Shown here: positions 53,139 through 61,806 of the stretch, piece after piece
Numbering within the stretch: the first letter of the stretch is position 1
Layout of the letters: each line of letters opens with the position of its first letter
Assembly: GCF_000224085.1 (NCBI RefSeq)
Contig: NC_015945.1
Location: forward strand, 3,154,501-3,218,500
Direction: 5' to 3'
Source: Allomuricauda ruestringensis DSM 13258
GTDB taxonomy: Bacteria; Bacteroidota; Bacteroidia; Flavobacteriales; Flavobacteriaceae
Length of the DNA: 64,000 nt
Notes under the pieces: model-generated
What the model was told of the DNA's origin: nothing
Databases searched by the model: none
What the model saw: only the letters and a program-made list of their open reading frames with translations
Program-made: the position numbers and the translations under genes

Positions 53139-54707
53139 ATGATTTCAACGGATTACCTTGTGATAGGCTCGGGAATTGCCGGACTGTCGTTTGCTCTTAA
53201 GATGGCACATAAATTTCCAGACCGTACCGTCTGCATTACTACCAAGTCTGATGAAGCTGAATCCAACACCAAATATGCTCAGGGTGGTGTTGCGTCCGTA
53301 TCGGATTTAGGGGAAGACTCTTATCAAAAGCATATAGCTGACACCTTGATTGCAGGAGATGGACTTTGCGATGTAACCATAGTGGATATGGTTGTCACCG
53401 GAGGCCCGGAACGGGTAGGGGAACTGATGTCTTGGGGGGCGCAGTTTGACAAAGGTAAGAATGGTCAGTTGGAATTGGGGCGTGAGGGAGGCCATTCAGA
53501 GCACCGCATTATACACCATAAAGACAGTACGGGGCGTGAGATAGAACTGGCCCTCCTAAATCAGGTACGTCAGCGACACAACATCACAATGTTTCAACAC
53601 CATTTTGCCATAGACCTTATAACGGAGCACCAGCTCTATGGAACCAAACCAAGCACACCGACTTGTTACGGGGCCTATGTCCTTGACCAAAAAATGGGTA
53701 AAGTAGAGACTTTCTACGCAAAGAACACAGTTTTGGCCACAGGTGGGGTGGGCATGGTCTATGGACATACCACAAATCCTGCAATTGCTACGGGAGATGG
53801 CATTGCCATGGCCTATAGGGCAGGGGCACAGATCCAGGATATGGAGTTTGTCCAATTTCACCCTACCGTTCTTTATGATGGTAAAGCTGGTCAGTCATTT
53901 TTGATCTCAGAGGCCGTAAGGGGCTTCGGGGCATATTTAAAAAACAAAAAAGGGCATAGATTTATGCCCGACTACGATATAAGAGCGGAGCTAGCACCCC
54001 GTGATATTGTTTCCAGAAGTATTGACCATGAACTAAAAAAATTTGGAGATCCTTGCGTTTTTCTGGACTGTACACATCTTGATTTAAAAGAGTTCAAGGC
54101 ACATTTCCCCAACATTTATGAAGAATGCCGAACTAGACATATCAATATTGAAAAAGATTGGATTCCTATTGTCCCAGCGGCCCATTACCTCTGTGGTGGA
54201 ATTGTTGTGGATTCACACGGAAGGACTACCGTAAAAAACCTTTTTGCCTGTGGAGAATGCTCACGGACAGGTTTGCATGGAGCCAATAGGTTGGCATCCA
54301 ACTCCTTATTGGAGGCCTTGGTATATGCCCACAATATTTTCGGGTATTTGGAACACCGGGAAATATTCCCAGCATCGGTTGCCATACCCAAATGGGACGA
54401 TACGGGAACACAGTTTACCAAGGAAAAAATTCTTATCAAACACAACGTGGATCGGTTACAGGCACTTATGCAAGATTATGTGGGGATTGTAAGAAGTACT
54501 GCCCGCTTGCAAAAAGGCATTAAACACCTCGATACAATATATAATGAAATTGAGGAACTGTATCGGACAACAAAAGTGGACGTAGCACTTTGTGAATTGC
54601 GAAATATGATCAATGTGGCTCATCTCATCATCGGACAATGTTTGAAGAGAAAAGAAAATAAGGGCGGATTCTACAATATTGATTTTGAACCTATCAGAAG
54701 CGTTTAA
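53139..54707 (+). CDS. nadB: L-aspartate oxidase
   Basis: FAD enzyme that oxidises aspartate to iminoaspartate with O2 or fumarate and feeds NadA. The frame opens at a GTG (53130) next to the nadA stop; the ATG at 53139 is preferred (MISTDYLVIGSGIAGLSFAL with the FAD GxGxxG). Other landmarks: KYAQGGVASVSDLGEDSYQKH, GREGGHSEHRIIHHKDSTGRE (substrate His/Arg), HPTVLYDG, VPAAHYLCGGIVVD and GANRLASNSLLEAL. 523 residues, normal length. Fumarate use would let it run without oxygen. Confidence 0.96.
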   Translation: MISTDYLVIGSGIAGLSFALKMAHKFPDRTVCITTKSDEAESNTKYAQGGVASVSDLGEDSYQKHIADTLIAGDGLCDVTIVDMVVTGGPERVGELMSWGAQFDKGKNGQLELGREGGHSEHRIIHHKDSTGREIELALLNQVRQRHNITMFQHHFAIDLITEHQLYGTKPSTPTCYGAYVLDQKMGKVETFYAKNTVLATGGVGMVYGHTTNPAIATGDGIAMAYRAGAQIQDMEFVQFHPTVLYDGKAGQSFLISEAVRGFGAYLKNKKGHRFMPDYDIRAELAPRDIVSRSIDHELKKFGDPCVFLDCTHLDLKEFKAHFPNIYEECRTRHINIEKDWIPIVPAAHYLCGGIVVDSHGRTTVKNLFACGECSRTGLHGANRLASNSLLEALVYAHNIFGYLEHREIFPASVAIPKWDDTGTQFTKEKILIKHNVDRLQALMQDYVGIVRSTARLQKGIKHLDTIYNEIEELYRTTKVDVALCELRNMINVAHLIIGQCLKRKENKGGFYNIDFEPIRSV

Positions 54708-54793
54708 AAACTTAATATAGCACAACTCCATGTCACAAAATGCACATGGAATGATTCAAGAAAGTATCCAGAAAGGTATCAATGAATAACCTT

Positions 54794-56602
54794 TTATTGG
54801 GCCGTTGTTTTTAAACCAAGTATTTGATCAGATATGTTGTCCAGAACAGTTTTGAAATCGACCAAAGCCCCTGAAATTTGGGAGCTGTTGTCGTTAAAAA
54901 CCTTGTTTGCCCTGCCAAATATGGTTTGGTAATAAGAGATCCCTTCATGTAAATTAGTGGTGAAAGTGGACAAGTAGGATATTTGCTTATCCGTAATGGA
55001 ACCTTGTACTTCTTCAATCTTGCCTTTCAGAAAATCAATGTAAATTTTAAGCTCCTTGATGAACATGTTGGGTCGGTCGGTTCTCTTGATCAAACTGGAT
55101 TCCCCATAAATGTGTTGCATCATTTCCCTGAGACTGGCAATCTTTGAAAAGTATGCCATATTTGGTCCCGGGCAAATGGAGACACCATCGCCTTCGGTCT
55201 TGGTATCCAACCCGTATTTTAACAAGGCCGAAGTGCCCAGCCCTACACAGGCACATGATTTCTCGACAATCTTGTCATAGGCCGCTTGGCGGGCTTCTGG
55301 AGCAAGGTTCTTTTTGTCCAATTCTTGTATTTTTAGATGTTGGTATTGTCGTGATGCCATACAAATACCCTCACTGGTGAATTCCTTGTTCAAGGCGACA
55401 TATTTTTTGGGGCATGCACTTCCGGGCCTGTTTTTTTGGATATTGGCCAACTTTTCCATGTCTTTGGTATTTCCTCTTAGGCTATTGAAAGGAACGCCCA
55501 AGGGAGAGATGTTGCTCAAGTAAAGGTCCTTTTCTTTGGCCTGCGATAATTTTTTCAAGGTAGTGTCGTCCACCGTGGTGGCTTCGGGCACTAGAAGAAA
55601 CGGGGTTCCCCAACCCACGGAATCCAATTTATAGTGTTCCAATAGAAAATCATGCTCTTCCGAGGTGCCCACCCCACCTTGGGCAGTGATTTTAACGGGC
55701 AAGGCAGATTGGGGAACATAACGTTTTTTTTGTGAAAGTGCACGGACCAGCACAGCGTTGGTTTCCGATACCAACTCTTCTTTCTCGTCTCGGAACTGCG
55801 CCAATATCGGCCCCATAAGATGACCATCTGTAGCAAAGGCGTGCCCACCACAGTTCAATCCCGATTCGATTCTGTATTCCGATACCCATAGCCCTTTCTT
55901 TGCGAGAAACTTCCCCTGGACCAAGGCCGATCTATAATCACTGACCTTTAGGATTATTTTCTTTTTTATGATTCCGTTTTCATCTGGATAAAAATCATCG
56001 AATTCCTCGATATAGCTGTACAATCGGGGGTTCATGCCCGCCGAAAAAATAACAGAGGAACTAAGGTTGCTATTGGCATATCCCCTAAGGGCGGCATGGG
56101 CATCATTGTACTTGTTGGGCAAGGGCTCTTTGTGTCGATAATTCTCCCTATCCAATTTGGTCATGATGTTGACCTCAATATTGCCCATGGAAAGGTTCTC
56201 ATCAAGAAACTCCTTGAGGGAGGCCGTGCGATCGGTTTTTTGGGTCAAATCGATAAACCGTTTCTTTAGCAACGAAGTGTCGGGCAACATATCAAAGTAT
56301 TGTTTTAACCCATCGCTATGGCCATAAGTAACATCCTTTAGCTGTTCAAACCTTTTTTCTACCAGTTTTTTAATGAGATTAAGATAAGCGGTGATTCTTT
56401 TGGCCCTGAAATCCTCGATTCCCTCATTGATTTCATGGTAGGGCACTTCAAATTTTTCACAATACATCTTCCTCATTTTTTCCATAAGGATATCATCGAC
56501 CAAGGATATTGCCGAATCTATGCCCAAATGGGAAACTTTCAATGGGGTGTCAATAGTAAATGCAATTCCCATAACGGGAATATGGAAGGAGTGGTGTGTC
56601 AT
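54794..56602 (-). CDS. conserved protein of unknown function, TIM-barrel-like, near nrdD
   Basis: 602 residues, soluble, no signal peptide. I do not recognise a named family. Start MTHHSFHIPVMGIAFTIDTP; a central part with VSEYRIESGLNCGGHAFATD and ITAQGGVGTSEEHDFLLEHY recalls the glycine-rich phosphate/FMN loops of nitronate-monooxygenase-like barrels. The C-terminal half holds several Cys in motifs that could bind a cluster (RPGSACPKKY, GICMASRQY, KSCACVGLG, ICPGPNM). The end is helical. It follows nrdG-nrdD on the same strand (190-base gap with an inverted repeat) and converges on nadB, so an anaerobic or redox role is likely but unproven. Confidence 0.75.
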   Translation of the reverse strand: MTHHSFHIPVMGIAFTIDTPLKVSHLGIDSAISLVDDILMEKMRKMYCEKFEVPYHEINEGIEDFRAKRITAYLNLIKKLVEKRFEQLKDVTYGHSDGLKQYFDMLPDTSLLKKRFIDLTQKTDRTASLKEFLDENLSMGNIEVNIMTKLDRENYRHKEPLPNKYNDAHAALRGYANSNLSSSVIFSAGMNPRLYSYIEEFDDFYPDENGIIKKKIILKVSDYRSALVQGKFLAKKGLWVSEYRIESGLNCGGHAFATDGHLMGPILAQFRDEKEELVSETNAVLVRALSQKKRYVPQSALPVKITAQGGVGTSEEHDFLLEHYKLDSVGWGTPFLLVPEATTVDDTTLKKLSQAKEKDLYLSNISPLGVPFNSLRGNTKDMEKLANIQKNRPGSACPKKYVALNKEFTSEGICMASRQYQHLKIQELDKKNLAPEARQAAYDKIVEKSCACVGLGTSALLKYGLDTKTEGDGVSICPGPNMAYFSKIASLREMMQHIYGESSLIKRTDRPNMFIKELKIYIDFLKGKIEEVQGSITDKQISYLSTFTTNLHEGISYYQTIFGRANKVFNDNSSQISGALVDFKTVLDNISDQILGLKTTAQ

Positions 56603-56670
56603 AAAATTAGGTTTTTTACCTACTTGGGGTAATTTTTAAAAATTGATTCGGTAATTCCAAGATTGTTGGG

Positions 56671-56714
56671 TCACCCTGAACAGGATATAACAGAAGATAA
56701 CGAATCCAGGGTGA
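56671..56714 (-). promoter_or_regulatory. inverted repeat between nrdD and the 602-residue gene
   Basis: TCACCCTG (56671-56678) and CAGGGTGA (56707-56714), 28 bases apart. It could be a terminator-like stem after nrdD or an operator of the next gene; no T tract on the minus-strand side. Confidence 0.4.
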
Positions 56715-56792
56715 TGCCTTTGTTCCAACTAAAAAACTGATGAGTCTTTTTTGATGAAATGTAGCGTACTACTCAGTGAAAATTGTCTCAAA

Positions 56793-58646
56793 TTACCGAT
56801 ATGTAAATTCATTTGTTTTTAGTTTGTTGGACAGGATTTCTGCCCTTCTGTTTGCCAAGGGATTGTGCCCGCCTTGTAAGTGATAATGTCGCAGACCGTG
56901 TTCTTTTTGCCTACCGGAACTGAAGTTGGAGACCCGTTTGAGATATCCGATGACCCGGGTGGCATGATCCACATTCTGCGAATTGCATGCACTGCATTCA
57001 TACAAGGTACGTTTGTCAATATGGGAACATTCGTTGCAGATGGTGATACGGATATTGAAACAAAAATAATTGCACCCGGCCCGGGCCGTAGCGTGTATCA
57101 ATTTTTTGAACCCTTCCTTGTTCGGGGTTTCCTCTAGGTTGAGGTGCAGTGCGGAACCACCGTCCAAATATTGGATGGTTTCCTTACCGTGCAGCATGAT
57201 CTTGTCCAAAGCGTTTACCCGTTCATCCTCGACCGCATAGAAATAGGAGTTGTAGCAGTCCCTGGGCACAAAAAGTCCGTCCTCCCGGTCCCATTTGGCA
57301 TTTTTGACCCCCAAATTTTCGGCTGGAACGAACTCCGTGTTGAACATGTACCCGTAGGTCTCTCTGGCCTTTCTATTTTCATGGTAGATGGCCTTGAGGT
57401 AGTGGTTAACAAACTCCTTGTAACCATCATTGTTGCCAACTTTGATGCCTTGACTTTCTGCGGCCTCGACCATTCCGTTGATGCCCACGGTCAGGAATTG
57501 CTTGTCCAAGGAGATCAAACCAGCGTTATAGACGGGTAACATGCCAGCCCTTTCATAGTCATCGATGAGTTTGCGAAAGGCGACTTGGTACTTATGGACC
57601 TTGCGGACCTCTTCCACAATATCGGCCCCCTGTTGTACCAAACGGTTCATGTTCAAGGTGATGACATTGACAGAACCTGTGGCCACCCCGCCGGCTCCAA
57701 GGGAATAACTAAAAGTGTGGTCACTGATCTCATTGCGTAATCGGCAGCAGGACGCAAGGCTGTCCGCATTTTCGGATTGGTAGATAAAAAAGGAGTTTCC
57801 CTTGCTCAACTCATGCGCGCACATTTCGGTAAACGCCGTATCGACAGGGATTCCTTCCTTGGTCAACATCGCAGCGGTCACTACAGGAAAGGTCAGTACG
57901 GCCCTGGTACGCTCTTCGTTGAACCATTCCATGAAGAAGGCTTGGAGTTTTTTTACACTTCCCCATTGGGGCCTGCTCATATCCGGAAAGACAAAATCCC
58001 CGAACATACTGTCAAAGTAGGGTTTGTCATAGAGGGAAATATTCCAGAACACCGATTGGTACCCCCTTGCCGCAGCCGGTTGGTTGATGGCATAGACGAC
58101 ATGTTGGAGGTGGTTGGCGATGGTATCGGTATGGGTGTCGAGATAGTCCCGCCCATAGTCCTTGGCTGCAAAATGGTCAAAATACATCAAAAATTCCACG
58201 GTGGCCAAGGCCCCGGCAAATTGGGAGCTTACCGCAAAGACCAGGTTGACGAATTCCCCGCAAAAACTTTCCAAGTGTTTGGGGGCCAAACTTTCACCCC
58301 CGAGCTTGGTAAGGCCGTCCAATAGAAATGGGTACATGCTAATGGAAGCACAATAGGGTTTTAAAGAGGTTTCGTCATGCACATAGATTTCATGGGACTC
58401 TATTTGCCGGATATATTCTTCCGCTAGGTTATTCCCGAACAAGGCGGCTATTTTTTGTTTGACCAAAGCCCTGTTTATCTGTATGTTAATGTCCTTGTTG
58501 AGCTCTGCTTCCATGGTCGCAATGTTCTTGGAAGTGACATTGGCGTTGGCATCGACCTTGGAACCGTCGGCAGCATTGTCGGAATGCAGGTAATGGTCTA
58601 TGAACGCAATTTTTTTGGAGATTTGTTTATCGGTTAGCCGTATCAT
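56793..58646 (-). CDS. nrdD: anaerobic (class III) ribonucleoside-triphosphate reductase
   Basis: Glycyl-radical enzyme making deoxynucleotides without oxygen. 617 residues, shorter than the about 710 of E. coli because the N-terminal ATP-cone is absent: it begins almost at the catalytic domain (DANANVTSKNIATMEAELNK). C-terminal zinc site CNEC ... CSAC is followed by RVIGYL with the radical glycine G567 and the end SSGRQKEHGLRHYHLQGG. It starts 8 bases after the nrdG stop. Confidence 0.95.
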   Translation of the reverse strand: MIRLTDKQISKKIAFIDHYLHSDNAADGSKVDANANVTSKNIATMEAELNKDINIQINRALVKQKIAALFGNNLAEEYIRQIESHEIYVHDETSLKPYCASISMYPFLLDGLTKLGGESLAPKHLESFCGEFVNLVFAVSSQFAGALATVEFLMYFDHFAAKDYGRDYLDTHTDTIANHLQHVVYAINQPAAARGYQSVFWNISLYDKPYFDSMFGDFVFPDMSRPQWGSVKKLQAFFMEWFNEERTRAVLTFPVVTAAMLTKEGIPVDTAFTEMCAHELSKGNSFFIYQSENADSLASCCRLRNEISDHTFSYSLGAGGVATGSVNVITLNMNRLVQQGADIVEEVRKVHKYQVAFRKLIDDYERAGMLPVYNAGLISLDKQFLTVGINGMVEAAESQGIKVGNNDGYKEFVNHYLKAIYHENRKARETYGYMFNTEFVPAENLGVKNAKWDREDGLFVPRDCYNSYFYAVEDERVNALDKIMLHGKETIQYLDGGSALHLNLEETPNKEGFKKLIHATARAGCNYFCFNIRITICNECSHIDKRTLYECSACNSQNVDHATRVIGYLKRVSNFSSGRQKEHGLRHYHLQGGHNPLANRRAEILSNKLKTNEFTYR

Positions 58647-58654
58647 ATTGAAAA

Positions 58655-59113
58655 CTATTTAGAGGTGAATAAATGATTGAGTTTTTTATTGGTCTTTACT
58701 TCCTTGAAAACTTGATTTGTGGTATGACTTTCAAGGCCGCCAAGGTCTTTGTCCCATTTACCGGTCTTTATCCAGGTCAGATGCCCAAGGATGTTGAATG
58801 GTACATTGTCTTCCCCGGTATAAAGACAGGTCCTATATCCTTGTTGCTGGGCATATTTCAGGTGGGCCACCAATTCTTCACGATGCCATTCGCCCCCCAT
58901 AAAGACAACACAGGTGGCAAAACCGGAATATTGACTCAAAAGTGCTTGGAAATATTCAGAGGTAAGCTCGTTTCCATTTCCTTCCTTCCATAAAAAAGGG
59001 GAATGACATCCCTTACATCGGAGGGGACATCCAGAAATTGAAAAGCAAAGACTGATTTCACCGGGAACTTCTTGAAACACTACCTCAAAATCATGATAAA
59101 ACATAAAGAGCAC
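58655..59113 (-). CDS. nrdG: anaerobic ribonucleotide reductase activating protein
   Basis: Radical-SAM activase that puts the glycyl radical on NrdD. 152 residues, the usual short form. Cluster motif C29-x3-C33-x2-C36 (CPLRCKGC); VVFMGGEWHREELV is the GGEP-like strand. First gene of the nrdG-nrdD operon. On the upstream side the inverted repeat GTCCT-N10-AGGAC and the shared 24-base sequence (59190-59213) may be control sites. Confidence 0.94.
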   Translation of the reverse strand: MLFMFYHDFEVVFQEVPGEISLCFSISGCPLRCKGCHSPFLWKEGNGNELTSEYFQALLSQYSGFATCVVFMGGEWHREELVAHLKYAQQQGYRTCLYTGEDNVPFNILGHLTWIKTGKWDKDLGGLESHTTNQVFKEVKTNKKLNHLFTSK

Positions 59114-59189
59114 ATTAGGTTTTTGTCCTTTATAAAATTAGGACATGGTTTTTTCGGATGGCTGGGATACTTCAAAAGTTATAAAGAGA

Positions 59190-59213
59190 CTTATTAACAA
59201 TAAAATGACCTTT
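59190..59213 (-). promoter_or_regulatory. candidate shared operator upstream of nrdG
   Basis: Minus-strand AAAGGTCATTTTATTGTTAA then TAAG, 77-100 bases before nrdG; 19 of 24 positions equal to 48650-48673 before the NO reductase gene. Confidence 0.5.
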
Positions 59214-59499
59214 TAATCATTTATATGGATTCAAACAATTTTAAACAACCCGTAGTGCATTAAGTGGAACCAGGTTAAGAGAGAATGGGGGCTAATACTT
59301 ACCATGGCCATAAACCCTGATTTGGGCTGAGTTCACCCGATTCTCTTTTTGATTGCCACCAAAGTTATCCATAAAATGAAGGTCAAAGATTTAGTACGAT
59401 GACCAACTTTTGGGAATCAATAACAATGGTATTTTAAATGAAGATGTAATCTAAAGGATTTGGTCTTGAAGCACGAAACTTAATTTCGCTCACTTTTCA
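59214..59499. other. gene-free stretch
   Basis: No ORF or structure that I can support between the nrdG upstream region and the AraC remnant. Confidence 0.3.
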
Positions 59500-59661
59500 C
59501 TAATTCAACAACCTAAATTCATTTGGGGTATGGCCCACACGTTTTTTAAAAAGCCTACTAAAATGCTGTGGATATTTAAAACTAAGTTCATACGCGATTT
59601 CACTTACAGATTTATTGGGGTCGAATACCTTTTCCTTCGCAAAGTCGATAAGCTTGTTCTG
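59500..59661 (-). pseudogene. C-terminal end of an AraC-family regulator
   Basis: Open frame of 54 codons without a start, bounded by TGA at 59662-59664 and TAG at 59500. Translation gives KLIDFAKEKVFDPNKSVSEI, then AYELSFKYPQHFSRLFKKRV and GHTPNEFRLLN, the second HTH and tail of an AraC domain. The rest of the gene is missing. Confidence 0.75.
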
Positions 59662-59737
59662 TCAACAAGCACTCAATTACATTCCAATGTTCCCAAAAAA
59701 GCCTATTTTAGGGATTCACATAAGAGTACGTAATGGC

Positions 59738-60643
59738 TCATTCTATTGAAATCCCATCCAAATTTTCCAACTTGGCCACACATCCCCAATTATATTTCTG
59801 ACGGTTATCGCCCGACAGCACAAAGATTAGTTTATTGGGGCCTTTGGATAAATTCAGGACGGTCTGTTCATCATCCACGAAAACCCTGCCTTCCATGCCC
59901 TTTTCCAAAGGTGGCCTAAAGTTCATTCCCCCGTCGAACAGGACTTCGGAATTCAATAAGATCACCAAGTGGTCAGCGTAATCAAAGTTTAGTTTGACAT
60001 CCTTATCAGAATCAGATACTATGTTACAGGTCAGAGCGACCGTTTTATCCATATCATCATAAAAGCGACTGATGTTCAAAAGCCCATCCATATCGGCCGT
60101 TACCGTTTTAAATTTTTCTCTGTAATCGAATAGGGAATCCACTTGGGATATAAAGTTCACGGAGTCCTTGGCAAAGGGTTCCGATATTTGCCACTTGGTC
60201 AAATAGTTTGGCGAAATCATTTTTTCGGTATCCCGTTGTTTTGGCGCATTGAAACTTTCAATTTCCCGAATGGATACATCGCTAAAGTAGACTTGGCCAA
60301 AGGTGCTGAACAAGCTTATACCGCCTTTCTTAGAATCGCGCTTTAGGTTGTCAACAACAAAGGTCGGGATATTCATATCCTCAACATAAACGGACATTTT
60401 GTCCGCTATGACCTCCACCTTTACATGGACCCAAGTACTTATATCCAAGAATACGATGCCATCCCCCCGTTTCTCGAAAAGCAGCGCTTTATTGCTTTGT
60501 GGGTCGTAAATATAGGAAATGGTTTCGTCGGGAAAGTCCAAGAACGATTCCTCCGAGAATATGATATCTTTCTCCTCTAGTGCCTTTAAAAGTTTATCGC
60601 TTACTTTTCCTTGAACCTGTTGATTCTCCAGAAAAGGTGGTAA
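59738..60643 (-). pseudogene. 5'-truncated gene, LamG-like/unknown secreted protein
   Basis: Open for about 302 codons (60643 to 59738) but with no ATG or signal peptide at its start; a TTG at 60541 is the only start-like codon. The first part (WVHVKVEVIADKMSVYVEDM, GGISLFSTFGQVYFSDVSIRE) is like the concanavalin-type beta-sandwich used by DUF1080/LamG proteins; the second part (about the last 150 residues) is a beta-rich domain of unknown family (HLVILLNSEVLFDGGMNF, KGPNKLIFVLSGDN). The frame stops at 60644, a few bases before palindromic repeats, so the 5' end was probably lost in a rearrangement there. Confidence 0.6.
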
Positions 60644-60648
60644 TCAAG

Positions 60649-60712
60649 TCCTCCCTTAATCCCTCCAAGGAGGGAAACTTCTCCCCTTTTGGGAGACCGG
60701 AGAGGGGATCAT
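60649..60712. repeat. REP-like palindromic repeat
   Basis: CCCTCCAAGGAGGG (60661-60674) and CTCCCCTTTTGGGAG (60681-60695) with neighbouring GAGAGGGG; GC-rich self-complementary sequence unlike its surroundings, of a kind common between genes in Bacteroidetes. Confidence 0.7.
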
Positions 60713-60750
60713 CCAAAAAATTTATAGAAACTAAAGTAACTGCAATGAAA

Positions 60751-60776
60751 CCTGACTGCCGTTAGGCAAAGGCAGG
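60751..60776. repeat. second short palindromic repeat
   Basis: CCTGACTGCCGTTAGGC followed by AAAGGCAGG; an imperfect hairpin (CCTG.CTGCC / GGCAAAGGCAGG). Confidence 0.6.
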
Positions 60777-61071
60777 GTTTTAACCTTTAACTAGATAATA
60801 AAATTGAAATTATTTGCCCCCGATGCAGAAAGTAATTGATGTTGATTATCAATACTTTATGTTTTAAAGGTGTAAATAAGATACATTACTGCATTTAAAA
60901 ACTTTTGAGGCTAAATTACTAGGGCTTTCAAAACGGGAAGTAAGAAACTTTCCGCCCAACATTTCAACTTTAATCTGAATAAAATGCTGCCCTTTTACGG
61001 GTAGTCTTACCGTTGCTAAATGTATGGTGTCTAATCAAAACAATAAAGACGAACAGTGTTTTTTACAAAAT
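60777..61071. other. gene-free stretch after higA
   Basis: About 295 AT-rich bases between the palindromic repeats and the 3' end of higA; nothing I can support. Confidence 0.3.
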
Positions 61072-61431
61072 CTATATGCCTAAAACAATAGAAGCGTCGA
61101 TATTTAATTTCCTGCTTATTTCCCGAGCTACTTTTAAAGTAGGTTCGCTTTTTCCGTTGAGGTACTCACTTACCCTTGACGTACTCACTCCCAAAAGTTC
61201 GGATAGTCGTTTTTGGTTCAATCCCATTTCAGCCATACGCAATTTAACCACCTCGATCAATGATGGCTTTTTTACCGGATAATGGCGTTCTTCATAATCT
61301 GCCACAAGGTCAGATAACAGGCTTAGTTCCACATAACCCTTTGCATCTTTGTTTTCGATATTGTCGGGATTTTGCAAAAGTTCTTCTATACGTTCAACAA
61401 TGGCGTTATACTCTTTTTCTGTCTGTATCAT
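61072..61431 (-). CDS. higA: HigA-type antitoxin, HTH (XRE) family
   Basis: 119 residues. Acidic helical N-terminus (about 1-50), then a Cro/CI-type HTH (about 60-115: LRMAEMGLNQKRLSELLGVS, TSRVSEYLNGKSEPTLKVAR). It neutralises the toxin encoded just upstream (2-base gap) and represses the pair's promoter. Toxin-first order is the rule for higBA. Confidence 0.92.
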   Translation of the reverse strand: MIQTEKEYNAIVERIEELLQNPDNIENKDAKGYVELSLLSDLVADYEERHYPVKKPSLIEVVKLRMAEMGLNQKRLSELLGVSTSRVSEYLNGKSEPTLKVAREISRKLNIDASIVLGI

Positions 61432-61433
61432 TG

Positions 61434-61730
61434 CTAAATGTTTTTAATGTCCTTAATCTTGTCATACTCCGAGTGCGTACCTATAAACCTAATGTAAACC
61501 TTTTTGGCATTGAACGAAATTATGGCAACTAGCCTGTAATCGTTTCCTTTAATATTGAAAACAAAACGGTGGTTTCCCACATAATCAACGGTGTTGAAAT
61601 CCTGCCTTAACTCGTTGATGTTATCCCAGTTCTTTGCCATTACGGTATGATACCAAAAGTTTAAAGAGTTTTCGCTATCTGCGTGTATTTCTATAAACTC
61701 CTTTATTCTTTTGTAGGTAACAATACGCAT
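61434..61730 (-). CDS. higB: HigB-type mRNA interferase toxin
   Basis: 98 residues of the RelE-like HigB family: MRIVTYKRIKEFIEIHADSE start, WYHTVMAKNWDNINELRQDF, then VFNIKGNDYRLVAIISFNAK and VYIRFIGTHSEYDKI, with the Arg/His/Tyr pattern of the active site. Ribosome-dependent mRNA cleavage is the family role. First gene of the operon. Confidence 0.92.
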   Translation of the reverse strand: MRIVTYKRIKEFIEIHADSENSLNFWYHTVMAKNWDNINELRQDFNTVDYVGNHRFVFNIKGNDYRLVAIISFNAKKVYIRFIGTHSEYDKIKDIKNI

Positions 61731-61755
61731 TGTTTAAACTTCAATTACTGTTAAG

Positions 61756-61800
61756 CAAAGGTAATACCAGATTTTTAATTTCAAAATATTATTTTGAAAT
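61756..61800 (-). promoter_or_regulatory. higBA promoter with palindromic operator
   Basis: On the minus strand TACCTTTG (61756-61763) is a perfect TAnnTTTG box, with TTG 18 bases upstream. The -33 region lies inside a palindrome ATTTCAAAAT-ATT-ATTTTGAAAT (61778-61800), the likely HigA site. Confidence 0.75.
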
Positions 61801-61806
61801 ATAGAA

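Noticed and set aside
54727..54750. Stem TCCATGT/ACATGGA between convergent nadB and the 602-residue gene as a terminator
   Set aside because: Only seven pairs, no T tract on either side.
57777..58325. 182-codon open frame opposite nrdD
   Set aside because: Antisense shadow of the conserved nrdD frame, with composition of a reversed coding strand.
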